Positions 44,506 through 52,605 are shown, numbered from the stretch's first letter. The stretch is 64,000 nucleotides of DNA from Cyanobacteria bacterium OH_PDB_230 (GCA_023421795.1 JAEZSO010000002.1:62001-126000); one strand, 5' to 3'. The notes: a model not told the origin generated them from the sequence alone. Numbers and translations are program-made.

Positions 44506-45147
44506 ATGGCAAAAAAATTTTCCAAAAGAGCAAGTAAAGAATTTAACTTCTGGAGAGCATTCTTTCAAAGGCTTGTTTGTAACTGGACTTACGGTTTATA
44601 CATAAGAATTATGTACAGACTTGAAGTTATTGGAAACAAAAATATTAAAAAAGACCAAACATTCATTGTTGCAGGCAACCACATCTCCGCGAAAGATCCT
44701 TTCGTTATGATCCAAGCTCTTAAAACCCCTATAGCATATATGGCCAAAGAAGAGTTGTTTGAAAAATTCTTCTCCAGAATTCTTCTGGACTGGTGCGGGG
44801 CATTTGCCGTTAACAGAGAAAAACTTGAAGTTTCAACAATTAAAACCGCTTTATCCATAAAAAACACCAAATGGAAATTAGGGCTTTTCCCTCAAGGAAC
44901 CAGAATACAAAGCGGCAAGATAGAAAAAGTTTCTAAAGGCTTCGCTTCATTGGCAAAAGCCACGAAAGCAGATATATTGCCCGTCGCAATCATCGGGGCA
45001 GACAAAAACGTTAAAATTCCTTTTACAGGCAAAATAGTTGTAAAAATCGGAGAGTTAATACCATATAGCGACAACATAGATGAAATGGTAGAAAAATGGT
45101 GCATGGCGATTGCCGAGCTGACCGGCAATGAATATTGCCCTGCATAA
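44506..45147 (+). CDS. PlsC-type 1-acylglycerol-3-phosphate acyltransferase, copy 1
   Basis: 213 residues. LPLAT motifs: NHISAKDPF (H-x4-D catalytic), and FPQGTRIQSG. It acylates lysophospholipid in membrane lipid synthesis. First of two tandem paralogues; the second has the same NHIS..DPF and VNREKLEVSTIKTA segments, showing recent duplication. Confidence 0.85.
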   Translation: MAKKFSKRASKEFNFWRAFFQRLVCNWTYGLYIRIMYRLEVIGNKNIKKDQTFIVAGNHISAKDPFVMIQALKTPIAYMAKEELFEKFFSRILLDWCGAFAVNREKLEVSTIKTALSIKNTKWKLGLFPQGTRIQSGKIEKVSKGFASLAKATKADILPVAIIGADKNVKIPFTGKIVVKIGELIPYSDNIDEMVEKWCMAIAELTGNEYCPA

Positions 45148-45174
45148 TTTACATATTTGTATTAAGATAAAGTG

Positions 45175-45852
45175 ATGAGTGAGAATTATTCAAGAAGATA
45201 CGCAAAAGATTTTAACTGGAAAAAATTTCTTTTCCAGCTTTTCGGGACCTATTGTGTGGGCATGCCTATTTTTTGGCTTTTTTATAAAATAGAGCTCAGA
45301 GGAACTAAAAACGTCCCTAAAAACAAGAAATTTATTTGCGCTCCCAATCACATTTCTTATTTTGATCCATTTATAGCAGCATACGCGGTCAAGTGCCCTA
45401 TCGCTTTTATGGCAAAAAAAGAATTATTTGAAAACCCGAAGCTGGCAAAAACGTTAGATGGGCTTGGCGCATTTTCTGTTAACAGAGAAAAGCTCGAAGT
45501 TTCCACAATCAAAACAGCTAAAGAAATATTTAAAACCAAACACTGGATGCTTGGGATATTCCCGCAAGGCGGAATAAGAAAAAATAAAACCATAGAAAAC
45601 ATCAACAAGGGTTTTGCGGTGCTCGCAAAATCAGCAAAATGGGACATTCTTCCCATATCAATTGTCGGTGTTGAACAATACAATTGGATTCCGTTTAAAA
45701 GCAAAATTATTGCCGAAGTAGGTGAATTAATATCTCACGATCAGGAAATCGATGACATCATTGATGAATGGGGAGAAAAAATCTCCAAAATGTCGGGATA
45801 CACATACGTTACAACAAAAGAAGAAGCAGAAAAGATTGCTGCATCTGTTTAA
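45175..45852 (+). CDS. PlsC-type acyltransferase, copy 2
   Basis: 225 residues. Motifs NHISYFDPF and FPQGGIRKNK; the FPEGTR-type motif has shifted to FPQGG, unlike copy 1. It starts 27 bases after copy 1. ATG 45175 is used, with GTG 45172 as a possible alternative. Substrate preference may differ between copies. Confidence 0.83.
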   Translation: MSENYSRRYAKDFNWKKFLFQLFGTYCVGMPIFWLFYKIELRGTKNVPKNKKFICAPNHISYFDPFIAAYAVKCPIAFMAKKELFENPKLAKTLDGLGAFSVNREKLEVSTIKTAKEIFKTKHWMLGIFPQGGIRKNKTIENINKGFAVLAKSAKWDILPISIVGVEQYNWIPFKSKIIAEVGELISHDQEIDDIIDEWGEKISKMSGYTYVTTKEEAEKIAASV

Positions 45853-45860
45853 AACGTTAT

Positions 45861-47480
45861 TTACTTGTATAAAATTGACGTAAAGTTACTTTTCTTGATT
45901 TCTTCATACGAAATCTCGCCTCCTCTTGCATAAAAGGCTTTTAAAGCTTCCTCGTCAGGTAAAAATTTTACTCCTACGCATTTGGACTTTTTATAGATAC
46001 TTAAATAATATGGTTTAACAAACGGTTGAATCCTGTTAGAATAATTACCGATCCCAAAAATTTCATCTCTTATATAAGGTCGTTTTAGCAAGGAAATCGG
46101 CAATTTCGCTTCTTCTCCTTTATTCGCATAGAGTACATATATTTTTTCTGCAACATACATTGCTTTTCGAGAAGTCATTAACTCACTCTTGTAGCTTGGA
46201 AGGGACCAGTCATCGTTGTAGTTTAAAAATTGAACAGAAAAACACAAAAGAAAAACTGAAAAAATGAACACCGAAATATTAACAATCATTTGTTTATTCA
46301 AGGAAAATAAAAGATTAAAAATATTGCCAAGGAGAAACAAAAAAACTGTAGTTAAGACCAAAAAAGTCTCTAAATTCAGGCTTTTACAACTAACCCAAAA
46401 GTCATTAAGATAAGTCTTTGCTGATAATAACAATGAAAAATTGAAGACCGCAACGCCAAAAATTAAAATCCAGGAAAAAGATAGAACTTTAATTTTTTTT
46501 AATTTATCTTTTTCCAGAAAACCGAACAAAATACTAAATATAATTATTCCAGCAGTTAAAAAATAGTGATAATCGTTAATAAAAACCTCAAAAAACCAGG
46601 AATTAATAAATTCCGGCAAGTACCCTACAGCCGTTTTTATTACATCATCAGGAGAAGAGATTCCTCTTGTATTAGCCAAACGCACGAACGCGGGATTGGA
46701 ATAAAAAACAGCCGCCCCTGCCGCAACCGCTATAAAAGTGAAAATATATTTGAAGGATTCATTTAATATACTTTTCTTTTCCAAAAATGATTTTTTTATA
46801 ACAGAAAAATCGAATTTTTTTTCTGCAAAGAAAAAGCCTAAAACCAGTACAAAAAGTAACACCAGCGAAGACAGAACAGAAATATTTACAAATTCAGAAG
46901 AAAGCCCGATACAGAAACTTAGCAACACAAAAAATAAAAATTTATTACCTTTTGGAAGTTCATTAACCAAAATAGACCTAAAGAGAATAAGCCAAAATCC
47001 AAAGTAAAGAATCATCGGGAAAATATATCGAAAGTGCCTATTATAGACAAAAACCGTTTGCAGAATATTTGAATTATAAGAAGCAATATAATAAACAAAA
47101 AACATAAGCGCAGCCAAAAAATAACATATAACTCCGCTGTTTTTTTCTTTGTATCCGACTACAACAAACCTGGATATCAGATAGAACAAGATTGCAAAGT
47201 TCAATGACCTTATAAAAATACCTATGTAATTGTCATTAGGGTGAAAATTGAAAAAACCCGGGATAAATGAACCCACAAATTTCATTAAAAATGAAGAAAG
47301 AACACCGCCATGGTCACAAGTACTATAAAAATCGTAAAAGGACTTGTAAGAAAAAAATAACTGATCGATATCCTCACCAATTAACGGGGTTCCCCATAAA
47401 AGATAAGAAAAAAAAGAAACAATAAGAATAGTAATTATAGAATATAAAATTTTGTCGGTTAAATTTATATTTTGGTTCAC
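45861..47480 (-). CDS. Polytopic membrane protein, paralogue of the one at 32 kb
   Basis: 539 residues, about eleven hydrophobic helices and a soluble C-terminal tail of about 100 residues ending with DEEALKAFYARGG and a Lys-rich end. The tail and the loop after helix 1 (FYSTCDHGG) match the protein at 31953-33473 in arrangement. Tentative GT-C-like/DUF6056-like polymer or glycan enzyme. GTG start without a clear ribosome binding site. Its 3' end meets the acyltransferase gene (convergent). Confidence 0.55.
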   Translation of the reverse strand: MNQNINLTDKILYSIITILIVSFFSYLLWGTPLIGEDIDQLFFSYKSFYDFYSTCDHGGVLSSFLMKFVGSFIPGFFNFHPNDNYIGIFIRSLNFAILFYLISRFVVVGYKEKNSGVICYFLAALMFFVYYIASYNSNILQTVFVYNRHFRYIFPMILYFGFWLILFRSILVNELPKGNKFLFFVLLSFCIGLSSEFVNISVLSSLVLLFVLVLGFFFAEKKFDFSVIKKSFLEKKSILNESFKYIFTFIAVAAGAAVFYSNPAFVRLANTRGISSPDDVIKTAVGYLPEFINSWFFEVFINDYHYFLTAGIIIFSILFGFLEKDKLKKIKVLSFSWILIFGVAVFNFSLLLSAKTYLNDFWVSCKSLNLETFLVLTTVFLFLLGNIFNLLFSLNKQMIVNISVFIFSVFLLCFSVQFLNYNDDWSLPSYKSELMTSRKAMYVAEKIYVLYANKGEEAKLPISLLKRPYIRDEIFGIGNYSNRIQPFVKPYYLSIYKKSKCVGVKFLPDEEALKAFYARGGEISYEEIKKSNFTSILYK

Positions 47481-47565
47481 TTAATATATCTGCACCCGAT
47501 AAACTATGATAATTAAAAATAGCATACAAACATGACAAAAGGCAAAACCGTTTTAAAATAAATAA

Positions 47566-47591
47566 ACAAAAAAAAATGCCGCTATGCGGCA
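47566..47591 (-). terminator. Minus-strand terminator 5' of the membrane protein gene
   Basis: TGCCGC/GCGGCA stem with a three-base loop; on the minus strand it is followed by a run of T (A9 on plus). 47481-47834 contains only this, a CAGTATATA/TATATACTG inverted repeat at 47671-47693 and another terminator; no gene seen. Confidence 0.6.
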
Positions 47592-47737
47592 ATACTTTGT
47601 CATGGAGAAAAGGAGTGGAGGAAATAAGTAATAAAGAGAATTGGTTATATAATAATATTTCCACAGAGCACAGTATATAAAACGTATATACTGGTGTTTT
47701 GTAATTTTTATTTACAAACAAAATGAAAAAAGAATAA

Positions 47738-47756
47738 GCCGCGTATAAAACGCGGC
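47738..47756 (-). terminator. Terminator of the receiver-like gene
   Basis: GCCGCGT, 5-base loop, ACGCGGC; minus strand continues TTATTCTTTTTTC. Confidence 0.65.
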
Positions 47757-47834
47757 AAACAACTCTTTATTTATAAATTTATTTAGCTCTTTAAAACATT
47801 AAATAGAAAAGAAGAACTTCTCCTATAAATATCG

Positions 47835-48230
47835 TTAGAAATGAGCAACTTTCTTTAAGACAGGAACTTCAAATGGGACAATTATTTTAGCTAAATCCGA
47901 TGGGCAAATACCCGGATTCAAATATTTTAAGTTCTTGTCCATTATCATTCTTATCGTCTTTTTTGCTTTACTATCAGTTATAAGAAGTATTTGAATATTC
48001 TGGAATTGAGAATATTGTTTTAAAATCGAAGCTGTATTCAAGTTATACAAATCAGAATCTATTATAACGGTCGAAATAGCTTTCGTATTTAGAAACCTGA
48101 TAATGTCAGAGGAATCGATTGTAGCGAAAATGTCGGTTTCATCTATCCCGGCCTCAACGCACTTTTGCGCAAATTCTACAACTTTGCACAAATCTTCTCT
48201 TACAAGCAATATATTTTTTTTATCGCGCAT
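47835..48230 (-). CDS. Degenerate CheY-like receiver protein
   Basis: 131 residues with the alternating fold of receiver domains: NILLVREDL, VIIDSDLYN (the phosphoacceptor position), ILLITDSKAKK. The acidic pair near the start of normal receivers (DD) is RE here, so phosphorylation may be lost. Found downstream of infC-rpmI-rplT on the same strand, about 170 bases on. AGAGAG precedes the ATG. Confidence 0.55.
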   Translation of the reverse strand: MRDKKNILLVREDLCKVVEFAQKCVEAGIDETDIFATIDSSDIIRFLNTKAISTVIIDSDLYNLNTASILKQYSQFQNIQILLITDSKAKKTIRMIMDKNLKYLNPGICPSDLAKIIVPFEVPVLKKVAHF

Positions 48231-48351
48231 ATTTTCTCTCTCTTCTTAACCTAATCTATTGTTGTGACTTTCAGCTAATTTTTCTAATTAATTAATCGAA
48301 AGAAAAAACAAAGAGCTTAAATATTTTGGATAAAAGTCATATATTTATACT

Positions 48352-48378
48352 AAAAAAGTCCTGAAAAAATCAGGACTC
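48352..48378 (-). terminator. Terminator of infC-rpmI-rplT
   Basis: AGTCCTGA/TCAGGACT hairpin (48357-48377) with a run of T on the minus strand. Confidence 0.8.
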
Positions 48379-48400
48379 TTTTAATATTTGTTTTAATTAA

Positions 48401-48751
48401 CTACTTAGCAGCTTTAGCAGCTTCTACAACCACTGAAAACGCTTCAGGCTCATTAACAGCCATATCTGCTAACATTTTTCTGTTAACTGCTATGCTTGAT
48501 TTTTTAAGAGCGTTCATAAATTTAGAATAGCTCATGCCATGTTGTCTAACAGCTGCATTGATTCTGACAATCCATAAACGACGCATATTTCTTTTTAGAT
48601 GACGTCTGTCTCTGTATTGATATTTAAGTTTTTTCATTACAGCAGTATTAGCAACTTTAAATATTCTGCTTCTTGCGCCTTTAAAACCTTTGGCTAATTT
48701 TAATATTTTCTTATGTCTTTTTCTTAAGACGTTTCCACGTTTAACTCTCAT
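48401..48751 (-). CDS. rplT: 50S ribosomal protein L20
   Basis: 116 residues. VKRGNVLRKRHKKILKLAKG start and RRLWIVRINAAVRQHG match L20. Third gene of infC-rpmI-rplT, 27 bases after rpmI, with AAAGGA site. L20 often represses the operon by binding leader RNA. Confidence 0.95.
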   Translation of the reverse strand: MRVKRGNVLRKRHKKILKLAKGFKGARSRIFKVANTAVMKKLKYQYRDRRHLKRNMRRLWIVRINAAVRQHGMSYSKFMNALKKSSIAVNRKMLADMAVNEPEAFSVVVEAAKAAK

Positions 48752-48778
48752 TGTATAATCCTTTCTTCATTCACTTAG

Positions 48779-48988
48779 TTATCTTGAGTACTTTTTGTAA
48801 GGTAACTCTTTTGAGATAAGGTCCAAATGCGTATCTGAAACCTCAGTCATGCCTGATAGTCTTCTTTTTCTATCAGCACTTTTGTGTTGAAGAAGGTGTT
48901 TTTTACCTGCTTGTCTTCTTAAGATTTTACCGCTGGCAGTAATTTTATACCTTTTCGCACCAGCGCGGTGTGTTTTCATTTTAGGCAT
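48779..48988 (-). CDS. rpmI: 50S ribosomal protein L35
   Basis: 69 residues. MPKMKTHRAGAKRYKITASG and basic body are L35. Second gene of the operon. The 210-base gap to infC contains a dispersed repeat. Confidence 0.93.
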   Translation of the reverse strand: MPKMKTHRAGAKRYKITASGKILRRQAGKKHLLQHKSADRKRRLSGMTEVSDTHLDLISKELPYKKYSR

Positions 48989-49080
48989 AGTTTTCTCCTT
49001 TTCTTTGTACCGTTTGCCTCGTTTGAGGCGACTTTCGAGCCGACGTTATGACATGCCTCCATAACATCAAGCTTTGTCTA

Positions 49081-49158
49081 TAAATCTAATTTAGTGTCGC
49101 AACCAATCGAAAGTTCTTCACTTACGCTTTGTTGCTCACCTTTTTAAGGTGATTCGAC
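49081..49158. repeat. Dispersed ~78-base repeat, copy 1 (infC-rpmI gap)
   Basis: Plus-strand sequence shares TAAATCTA, a GTGYCGCAA, and the 13-base TTGCTCACCTTTT (49132-49144) with the copy at 51931-52008. Here it is antisense to the transcript. Confidence 0.5.
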
Positions 49159-49200
49159 ATTTTCGTTATCACGAAAATCTCTCATACAATCTATTTTAAA

Positions 49201-49734
49201 TCAAACATGAACAGGCGCAAGCATGGTTACGACGTTTCTTCCTTCGAGTAAAGGTCTCTTTTCGATTGTTATAGGCTCGTTTTCAAGATCTGCAAGGAAC
49301 CTGTTAGCCAAATCATAGGCTAATTTGCTGTGCTGCATCTCTCTACCTCTAAGCATAACAACTATTTTAACCTTGTTGCCGCTTGCGATAAATTTCTTAA
49401 TATTCTTGATTCTAACGTTATAATCGTGAACATCAATTTTGTATCTGATTTTTATTTCTTTAATTTCAACTGTATGTTGCTTTTTCTTGGCTTCTTTGGC
49501 GCGTTTTTCAACTTCGTACTTATATTTGCCGTAATCCATAATTTTAGCAACTGGAGGTTCTTGATTTGGGGAGACTACCACAAGATCTAGGTCTTTTTCT
49601 TCTGCCATAGCCAGAGCCTTTGAGGTTAGAATAACTCCGTAGTTATTTCCTTCATCGTCAATCAATCTAAGTTCTTTTGCTCTAATATTTCTATTTAGCA
49701 GTTGGTTACCTTGGGAAAAATCTTTACTAATAAT
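49201..49734 (-). CDS. infC: Translation initiation factor IF-3, AUU start
   Basis: 177 residues counted from ATT at 49734. The conserved IF-3 N-terminus (LLNRNIRAKELRLIDDEGNN) lies upstream of the first standard start (TTG 49665). Walking back in frame reaches ATT ATT, with AGGAGG five bases before the first ATT, and no ATG/GTG/TTG. AUU starts on infC are the classic basis for IF-3 autoregulation. Later motifs: MDYGKYKYE and VEIKEIKIRYKI. First gene of infC-rpmI-rplT. Confidence 0.92.
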   Translation of the reverse strand: MISKDFSQGNQLLNRNIRAKELRLIDDEGNNYGVILTSKALAMAEEKDLDLVVVSPNQEPPVAKIMDYGKYKYEVEKRAKEAKKKQHTVEIKEIKIRYKIDVHDYNVRIKNIKKFIASGNKVKIVVMLRGREMQHSKLAYDLANRFLADLENEPITIEKRPLLEGRNVVTMLAPVHV

Positions 49735-49770
49735 GTAGTCCTCCTATTTATTTTTACATTTAACCCGATT

Positions 49771-49800
49771 ATTGTATCAAAGAAGTCTACTCTTTGTAAA
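49771..49800 (-). promoter_or_regulatory. Promoter of infC-rpmI-rplT
   Basis: Minus strand TTTACA (49800-49795), 18-base spacer, TACAAT (49776-49771). Confidence 0.6.
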
Positions 49801-49906
49801 TCTTTTTTTTGTTACATAAATTAAAATTTTAAAAAATATAGTCAATTTATATTTAGGGGATGACTTTTTATAAAAAGCAAAACTCTCTCTTCTTATTTAA
49901 ACGTTT

Positions 49907-49929
49907 GGCCCAATCGGGCCTATTTTTTT
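49907..49929 (+). terminator. Orphan terminator-like hairpin before the hairpin array
   Basis: GGCCC, 4-base loop, GGGCC, TATTTTTTT. No plus-strand gene precedes it. Confidence 0.55.
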
Positions 49930-49930
49930 A

Positions 49931-49984
49931 CTTCTTTTTCCGCTGAGCTATTGCGAAGCGTGAAAAATGTAATCACGAAATCAC
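49931..49984 (+). repeat. Hairpin unit A of the array
   Basis: Left arm TTTTTCCGCT (49935-49944), 12-base loop GAGCTATTGCGA, right arm AGCG-(T)-GAAAAA with bulge T at 49961, then AATG..TCACGAAATCAC. Confidence 0.65.
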
Positions 49985-50024
49985 ATAAGATCTATAGAAG
50001 AACATAGATTAATAAATAGTGATT

Positions 50025-50080
50025 GCCTTCTTTGTCGCTTGAGCTAAGGCGAAAGCTGACAAATGGCGTCACGAAATCAC
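50025..50080 (+). repeat. Hairpin unit B of the array
   Basis: Left arm TTTGTCGCTT (50031-50040), loop GAGCTAAGGCGA, right arm AAGC-(T)-GACAAA with bulge T at 50057. GCC/GGC and GTGA/TCAC extend the stem outward. Confidence 0.65.
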
Positions 50081-50130
50081 AAAAATCGTATAAATAACTC
50101 ATAAGTAAGTAAATAGTGACTGACTTCTTG

Positions 50131-50180
50131 ACTTCTTTTCTTAGTGAGCTGTTGCGAACTAAAGAAAATGTCCTCACGAC
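50131..50180 (+). repeat. Hairpin unit C of the array
   Basis: Left arm TTTTCTTAGT (50136-50145), loop GAGCTGTTGCGA, right arm ACTAA-(A)-GAAAA with bulge A at 50163. GTGA (50116-50119)/TCAC (50174-50177) extend it. Confidence 0.65.
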
Positions 50181-50228
50181 TAAATAAAAAGCCTATAAAT
50201 CAGCTTACATAAGTAAATAGTGAGTATG

Positions 50229-50276
50229 CGGATTATAAATAGACAAAACTATCTCTAGTCTACTTATAATATCCGA
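50229..50276. repeat. Long hairpin between units C and D
   Basis: CGGAT-TATAAATAGAC pairs with GTCTACTTATA-ATATCCG across a loop of about 13 bases. A second nested hairpin (GAAGCG/CGCTTC, 50320-50356) follows. Confidence 0.5.
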
Positions 50277-50402
50277 CCATTGACGAAATTTAAATAATTG
50301 CTTATCGAAATAACAACAGAAGCGGACTTGTTTGAGCGAAGCGAGTTGTTCGCTTCAAATTGAGATTAGCAATAATTAAAGTGAGGAAACAGGTCAAAGT
50401 TT

Positions 50403-50450
50403 GCCTTCTTTTCAAGGCTCAGTGAGAGCCGTAGAAAATGGCGTCACGAA
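50403..50450 (+). repeat. Hairpin unit D of the array (diverged)
   Basis: TTTTC-aa-GGCTC, loop AGTGA, GAGCC-gta-GAAAA, then AATGGCGTCACGAA as in unit B. Loop differs from A-C. Confidence 0.55.
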
Positions 50451-50566
50451 CAGTGACTTGTGAAACTTTTATAAAAAAGTTTCCCTGTCTGGAAGACTCT
50501 GCGAAGCAAAATATTACCTGCAATTAAAAAGAGAAAACGAAAAACAAAACATATATTTATGCAAAA

Positions 50567-50595
50567 TTGACAATATTTGGGCAAATATATATACT
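50567..50595 (+). promoter_or_regulatory. Promoter of the HSDR_N-like gene
   Basis: TTGACA (50567-50572), 17-base spacer, TATACT (50590-50595). Near consensus; 25 bases before the ATG. Apart from the array, 49735-50620 holds no gene. Confidence 0.75.
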
Positions 50596-50620
50596 AAAAG
50601 GAAAATAAAAAGGAAAGACG

Positions 50621-51688
50621 ATGGATTTTACAGAAAAAATTAACCAATTAAAAGAACGAGCAATTACACTAAAAGATAATTTGCAAACTGAAGAAGCTAC
50701 TAAAAATGCTTTAATAATGCCTTTTATAGCTGCTTTAGGATATGATGTTTTTAATCCTTTAGAAGTTGTTCCCGAATTTATTGCAGACGTCGGAATAAAA
50801 AAAGGTGAAAAAGTTGATTACTGTATCTTGAAAGATGGTGAACCTATTATTCTAGTAGAATGCAAAAAAATTGAAGACTCAAAATTAGATGTAAAAAAAC
50901 ACGCTACACAATTATATCGATATTTTACGACTACTAAAGCAAAATTTATTATCCTAACAAATGGGATTGTATACAAATTCTTCTCAGATATTGAAGAAAA
51001 TGGAAAATTAGACAACGATCCTTTTTTCACTTTTAACTTACTTAATTTTAAAGAAAATCAAATACAGCAATTAGGAAATTTTTCAAAAGACTCTTTTAAT
51101 CTCCAAGAAGTATGCGCAAACGCCAGTGACTTAAAGTATATTTCTAAGTTTGTAGATGTTTTATTTGAAGAATATACAAATCCAAGCCCGGAATTTGTAA
51201 AATATTTTATAAATAAAGCTGATGTGTGCAGTGGAAGAATAACGCCAAACCTTTTAGAAAAACATACTCGAACAACAAAAGAAGCTTTCAACTCTTTCAT
51301 TTCTAAAGTTATGAAAAATGTTCTTGAAGGGAATATTTCTCTCAACACAACAAAAGAAGAAACTAAAACAGAAACAAAAGTTCAAGTAGAAACAACTATA
51401 GAAGAACTTGAGGGTTATGCAATTGTTAAAAGCATTTTAAACGGCTCTATTGATACAACTAGAGTTGTTTATAGAGACAACGCAAGTTATTTTAATGTCA
51501 TTTTGGATGATAATATTTTAAAAACTATTTGTAGATTATATTTTAATACAGCTAATAAATATATTGCTTTCTTAAATAATAAAAAAGAAGAAAAAATTAA
51601 ATTAGAAAATATTAACGATATATTCAATCATTCAAATAAAATAAAAGAAAAAGTAAAAGAAATAGAACAAAATTATTCAAAAAAATAG
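50621..51688 (+). CDS. Stand-alone type I restriction HsdR N-terminal-domain protein
   Basis: 355 residues. Residues about 20-150 match the HSDR_N nuclease fold: KVDYCILKDGEPIILVECKK carries the D-x(n)-E-x-K nuclease residues, followed by KHATQLYRYFTTTKAKFIILTNG. No helicase, methylase or specificity subunit follows; the C-terminal half is Lys/Glu-rich and unassigned. Such orphans are widespread and sometimes linked to phage defence. Low-GC, AT-rich codon use like its surroundings. AAAGGAAAG precedes the ATG. Confidence 0.8.
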   Translation: MDFTEKINQLKERAITLKDNLQTEEATKNALIMPFIAALGYDVFNPLEVVPEFIADVGIKKGEKVDYCILKDGEPIILVECKKIEDSKLDVKKHATQLYRYFTTTKAKFIILTNGIVYKFFSDIEENGKLDNDPFFTFNLLNFKENQIQQLGNFSKDSFNLQEVCANASDLKYISKFVDVLFEEYTNPSPEFVKYFINKADVCSGRITPNLLEKHTRTTKEAFNSFISKVMKNVLEGNISLNTTKEETKTETKVQVETTIEELEGYAIVKSILNGSIDTTRVVYRDNASYFNVILDDNILKTICRLYFNTANKYIAFLNNKKEEKIKLENINDIFNHSNKIKEKVKEIEQNYSKK

Positions 51689-51715
51689 ATTTATTAACAT
51701 ATTTCAACATGGTTA

Positions 51716-51744
51716 TTGATTTTAAATCATGTTTTGCATATATT
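51716..51744 (+). promoter_or_regulatory. rplJ-rplL promoter
   Basis: TTGATT (51716-51721), 17-base spacer, TATATT (51739-51744), start near 51751. Confidence 0.7.
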
Positions 51745-51750
51745 AATACT

Positions 51751-51830
51751 TGAACCGAAGAAAACCGGGGAACTGGTAAAGAGGAAACTCAATAAAACCA
51801 AGTTCTTAAAAGAAAAACCCAGTTTAGGAT
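51751..51830 (+). promoter_or_regulatory. L10-leader-like autoregulatory RNA
   Basis: AAACCGGG (51762-51769) pairs with CCCAGTTT (51818-51825) with one mismatch; inside, GAACTGGT/ACCAAGTTC and GAG-GAAA-CTC. Position at the 5' end of the rplJ transcript and the GAGGAAACTC hairpin suggest the L10(L12) binding leader, from memory of that family. Confidence 0.55.
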
Positions 51831-51884
51831 CATGAAATTTTTAGACTACTAATTTGGCAGCTAGCCAATTATAGAAATTTTTGA

Positions 51885-51918
51885 TTTTACGGTTCCATAC
51901 GTAAAATTTTTTCGTATG
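51885..51918 (+). promoter_or_regulatory. Terminator/antiterminator pair in the rplJ leader
   Basis: TTTTACG (51885-51891)/CGTAAAA (51900-51906) plus TTTTTT forms a terminator. CATACG (51896-51901)/CGTATG (51913-51918) is a competing hairpin. The two overlap, so only one can form. Confidence 0.55.
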
Positions 51919-51930
51919 TAAACACAAAAA

Positions 51931-52008
51931 CTAAATCTAGTGCCGCAATATATCAAAGACTCATCGTCTTCGCTACATTGCTCACCTTTTAGAAAAATAG
52001 GTCGATAC
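51931..52008. repeat. Dispersed ~78-base repeat, copy 2 (rplJ leader)
   Basis: Shares TAAATCTA, GTGCCGCAA, CTTCGCT-N4-TTGCTCACCTTTT (13 bases exact at 51978-51990) and RGTCGA with the copy at 49081. Here it is in sense orientation to the transcript. Confidence 0.5.
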
Positions 52009-52032
52009 AAAAAATATACAAAGGAGCATATT

Positions 52033-52554
52033 ATGGCAACTAAAGCCTTCAAACAAGATAAAATTGAAGCAATCAAAGAAAAAGTAAACAAAGCCAAAGT
52101 AGCTGTAGTTACTGAATACAGAGGAATGTCTGTTGAAGAAATTACTAACCTTCGTCGCGAACTTCAAAAAGAAAACGCAGACTACATGGTTACAAAAAAC
52201 ACATTGGCTAAATTAGCTGTAAAAGGAACTGAATTTGAAGTACTTGATCAAGTTTTCAAAGGACCAATCGCTATAGCGTTCGGTTTTGAAGATCAAGCAG
52301 CTCCAGCTAAAGTTCTGGCTAAATTCATCAAAGAAAAGAAAAAAGGCGAAATCATCGCCGCTGCTATAGAGGGTCAACTTCTAAATGCAGAAGAAGCTAA
52401 AGCACTTGCGACTATTCCTTCAAGAGAAGAACTATACGCAAAAATGCTTGGCTGCATAAATTCACCGGCAACTGGTATCGCTGGTGCAGTAAATGCTGTT
52501 ATGAGCAGTTTGGTAAGAGCAGTAGATGCTGTTGCTAAACAAAAATCAGCATAA
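52033..52554 (+). CDS. rplJ: 50S ribosomal protein L10
   Basis: 173 residues. KAKVAVVTEYRGMSVEEITNLRREL and KNTLAKLAVKGTEFEVL are L10. Stalk base that binds L7/L12. ATG 52033 has AAGGAG seven bases upstream. Translated with rplL. Unusually, neither rplK-rplA nor rpoB flank it. Confidence 0.95.
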   Translation: MATKAFKQDKIEAIKEKVNKAKVAVVTEYRGMSVEEITNLRRELQKENADYMVTKNTLAKLAVKGTEFEVLDQVFKGPIAIAFGFEDQAAPAKVLAKFIKEKKKGEIIAAAIEGQLLNAEEAKALATIPSREELYAKMLGCINSPATGIAGAVNAVMSSLVRAVDAVAKQKSA

Positions 52555-52605
52555 GTATATTATTTAAAAACTAACGCAATCGAACAATAAAAAAGGAGAA
52601 TTAAA

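Noticed and set aside
47374..47721. Minus-strand ORF of 115 codons upstream of the membrane protein
   Set aside because: Overlaps the real gene's first part out of frame and spans terminator hairpins; composition is AT-driven Phe/Tyr/Leu.
49931..50450. Integron attC array
   Set aside because: Units have a bulge as attC sites do, but lack the GTTRRRY core and there are no gene cassettes or integrase.
50621..51688. Complete type I restriction system
   Set aside because: Only the HsdR N-terminal-type nuclease is present; no helicase, HsdM or HsdS follows.
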